A stretch of 14,375 bases of DNA from Desulfobacterales bacterium (GTDB lineage: Bacteria > Desulfobacterota > Dissulfuribacteria > Dissulfuribacterales > JAMONC01): contig JAMONC010000093.1 of the NCBI GenBank assembly GCA_027066725.1, positions 1-14,375 on the forward strand, written 5' to 3'. A model generated the notes under the pieces. The model was not told the DNA's origin and ran no database searches. It was given only the letters and a program-made list of their open reading frames with translations. A program made the position numbers and the translations under genes. This document shows, piece by piece, positions 14,247-14,375 of this stretch. Numbering within the stretch: position 1 is the first letter of the stretch; every line of letters starts with the position of its first letter.

Positions 14247-14375
14247 ATGTTACTATATACATATAAAACTGAATCTGGGTCAGCTTTAATTGTAGCACTT
14301 ATGATATTAGTTTTGTTAGGATTATTAGGTTTATTTGCCATTAATTCTAGTATAACTACTGAAAGAATTTCTGGT
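14247..14375 (+). CDS. pilX: PilX-type minor pilin, N-terminal part (runs off the right edge)
   Basis: Only the first 43 codons are in the window. AAGGAG lies 6 nt before the ATG, and the gene starts 10 nt after the pilV stop. The leader ends ...KTESG, and the helix SALIVALMILVLLGLLGLFA follows, then NSSITTERISG. This agrees with the PilX N-terminal pattern (G-A/S-x-L-I-V-A-L helix, then T-T-x-E-x-hydrophobic-A/S-G). Position 5 after cleavage is Val, and PilX proteins normally lack Glu5, so this is not a defect. As the fourth gene of the operon it points to a PilY1 and perhaps a PilE gene beyond the window, the usual order of this cluster. Confidence 0.8.
   Translation, partial: MLLYTYKTESGSALIVALMILVLLGLLGLFAINSSITTERISG

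Overview
The window is AT-rich (low GC by eye) and compactly coded. It looks like a chromosomal segment from a low-GC Desulfobacterota (deltaproteobacterial) bacterium. The main pointers are a Geobacter-like type IVa pilin N-terminus, an hsp20-lon pair, NtrC-type regulation, and a PAS domain with a C-x10-C-x2-C cysteine cluster. The order is not resolvable from sequence alone. No mobile element, phage gene, CRISPR array, tRNA or rRNA was found.

Layout. (1) 38-3130, minus: brkB/yihY-like membrane protein followed with no gap by phosphoglucomutase. (2) 3298-6224, plus: small heat-shock protein and Lon protease, a proteostasis operon behind a heat-shock-like -35 box, ended by a strong terminator shared with the convergent pilA. 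(3) 6295-6816, minus: major type IV pilin. The 369-base stretch behind it is not empty. Read toward pilA it holds three TGTCA boxes at 19-20 bp spacing, an IHF-like site, a good -24/-12 (sigma-54) promoter, and a 21-bp imperfect inverted repeat. (4) 7186-10812, minus: Ppx/GppA phosphatase overlapping IMP dehydrogenase (GTP and (p)ppGpp metabolism), then a REC-PAS-HisKA protein with no ATPase domain. (5) 10914-12242, plus: a sigma-54 activator response regulator with no partner kinase next to it. (6) 12475 to the right edge, plus: minor pilin operon fimT-pilW-pilV-pilX, behind its own -24/-12 promoter. Two dyads 21 bp apart lie 130-150 bp upstream of it, over the stop codon of the regulator.

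How it fits together. The right two thirds reads as a type IV pilus locus under sigma-54 control: major pilin, a minor pilin priming set, an enhancer-binding regulator, and two -24/-12 promoters with different upstream sites. PilY1/PilE-type genes probably follow beyond the right edge. The most unusual points are the paired regulatory regions, the DHp-only 'kinase', the Glu5-to-Asp change in PilV, calcium-loop-like motifs in PilW, and the long PilA that keeps the aromatic spacing of Geobacter pilin. These are sequence readings; none has been tested by search or experiment.
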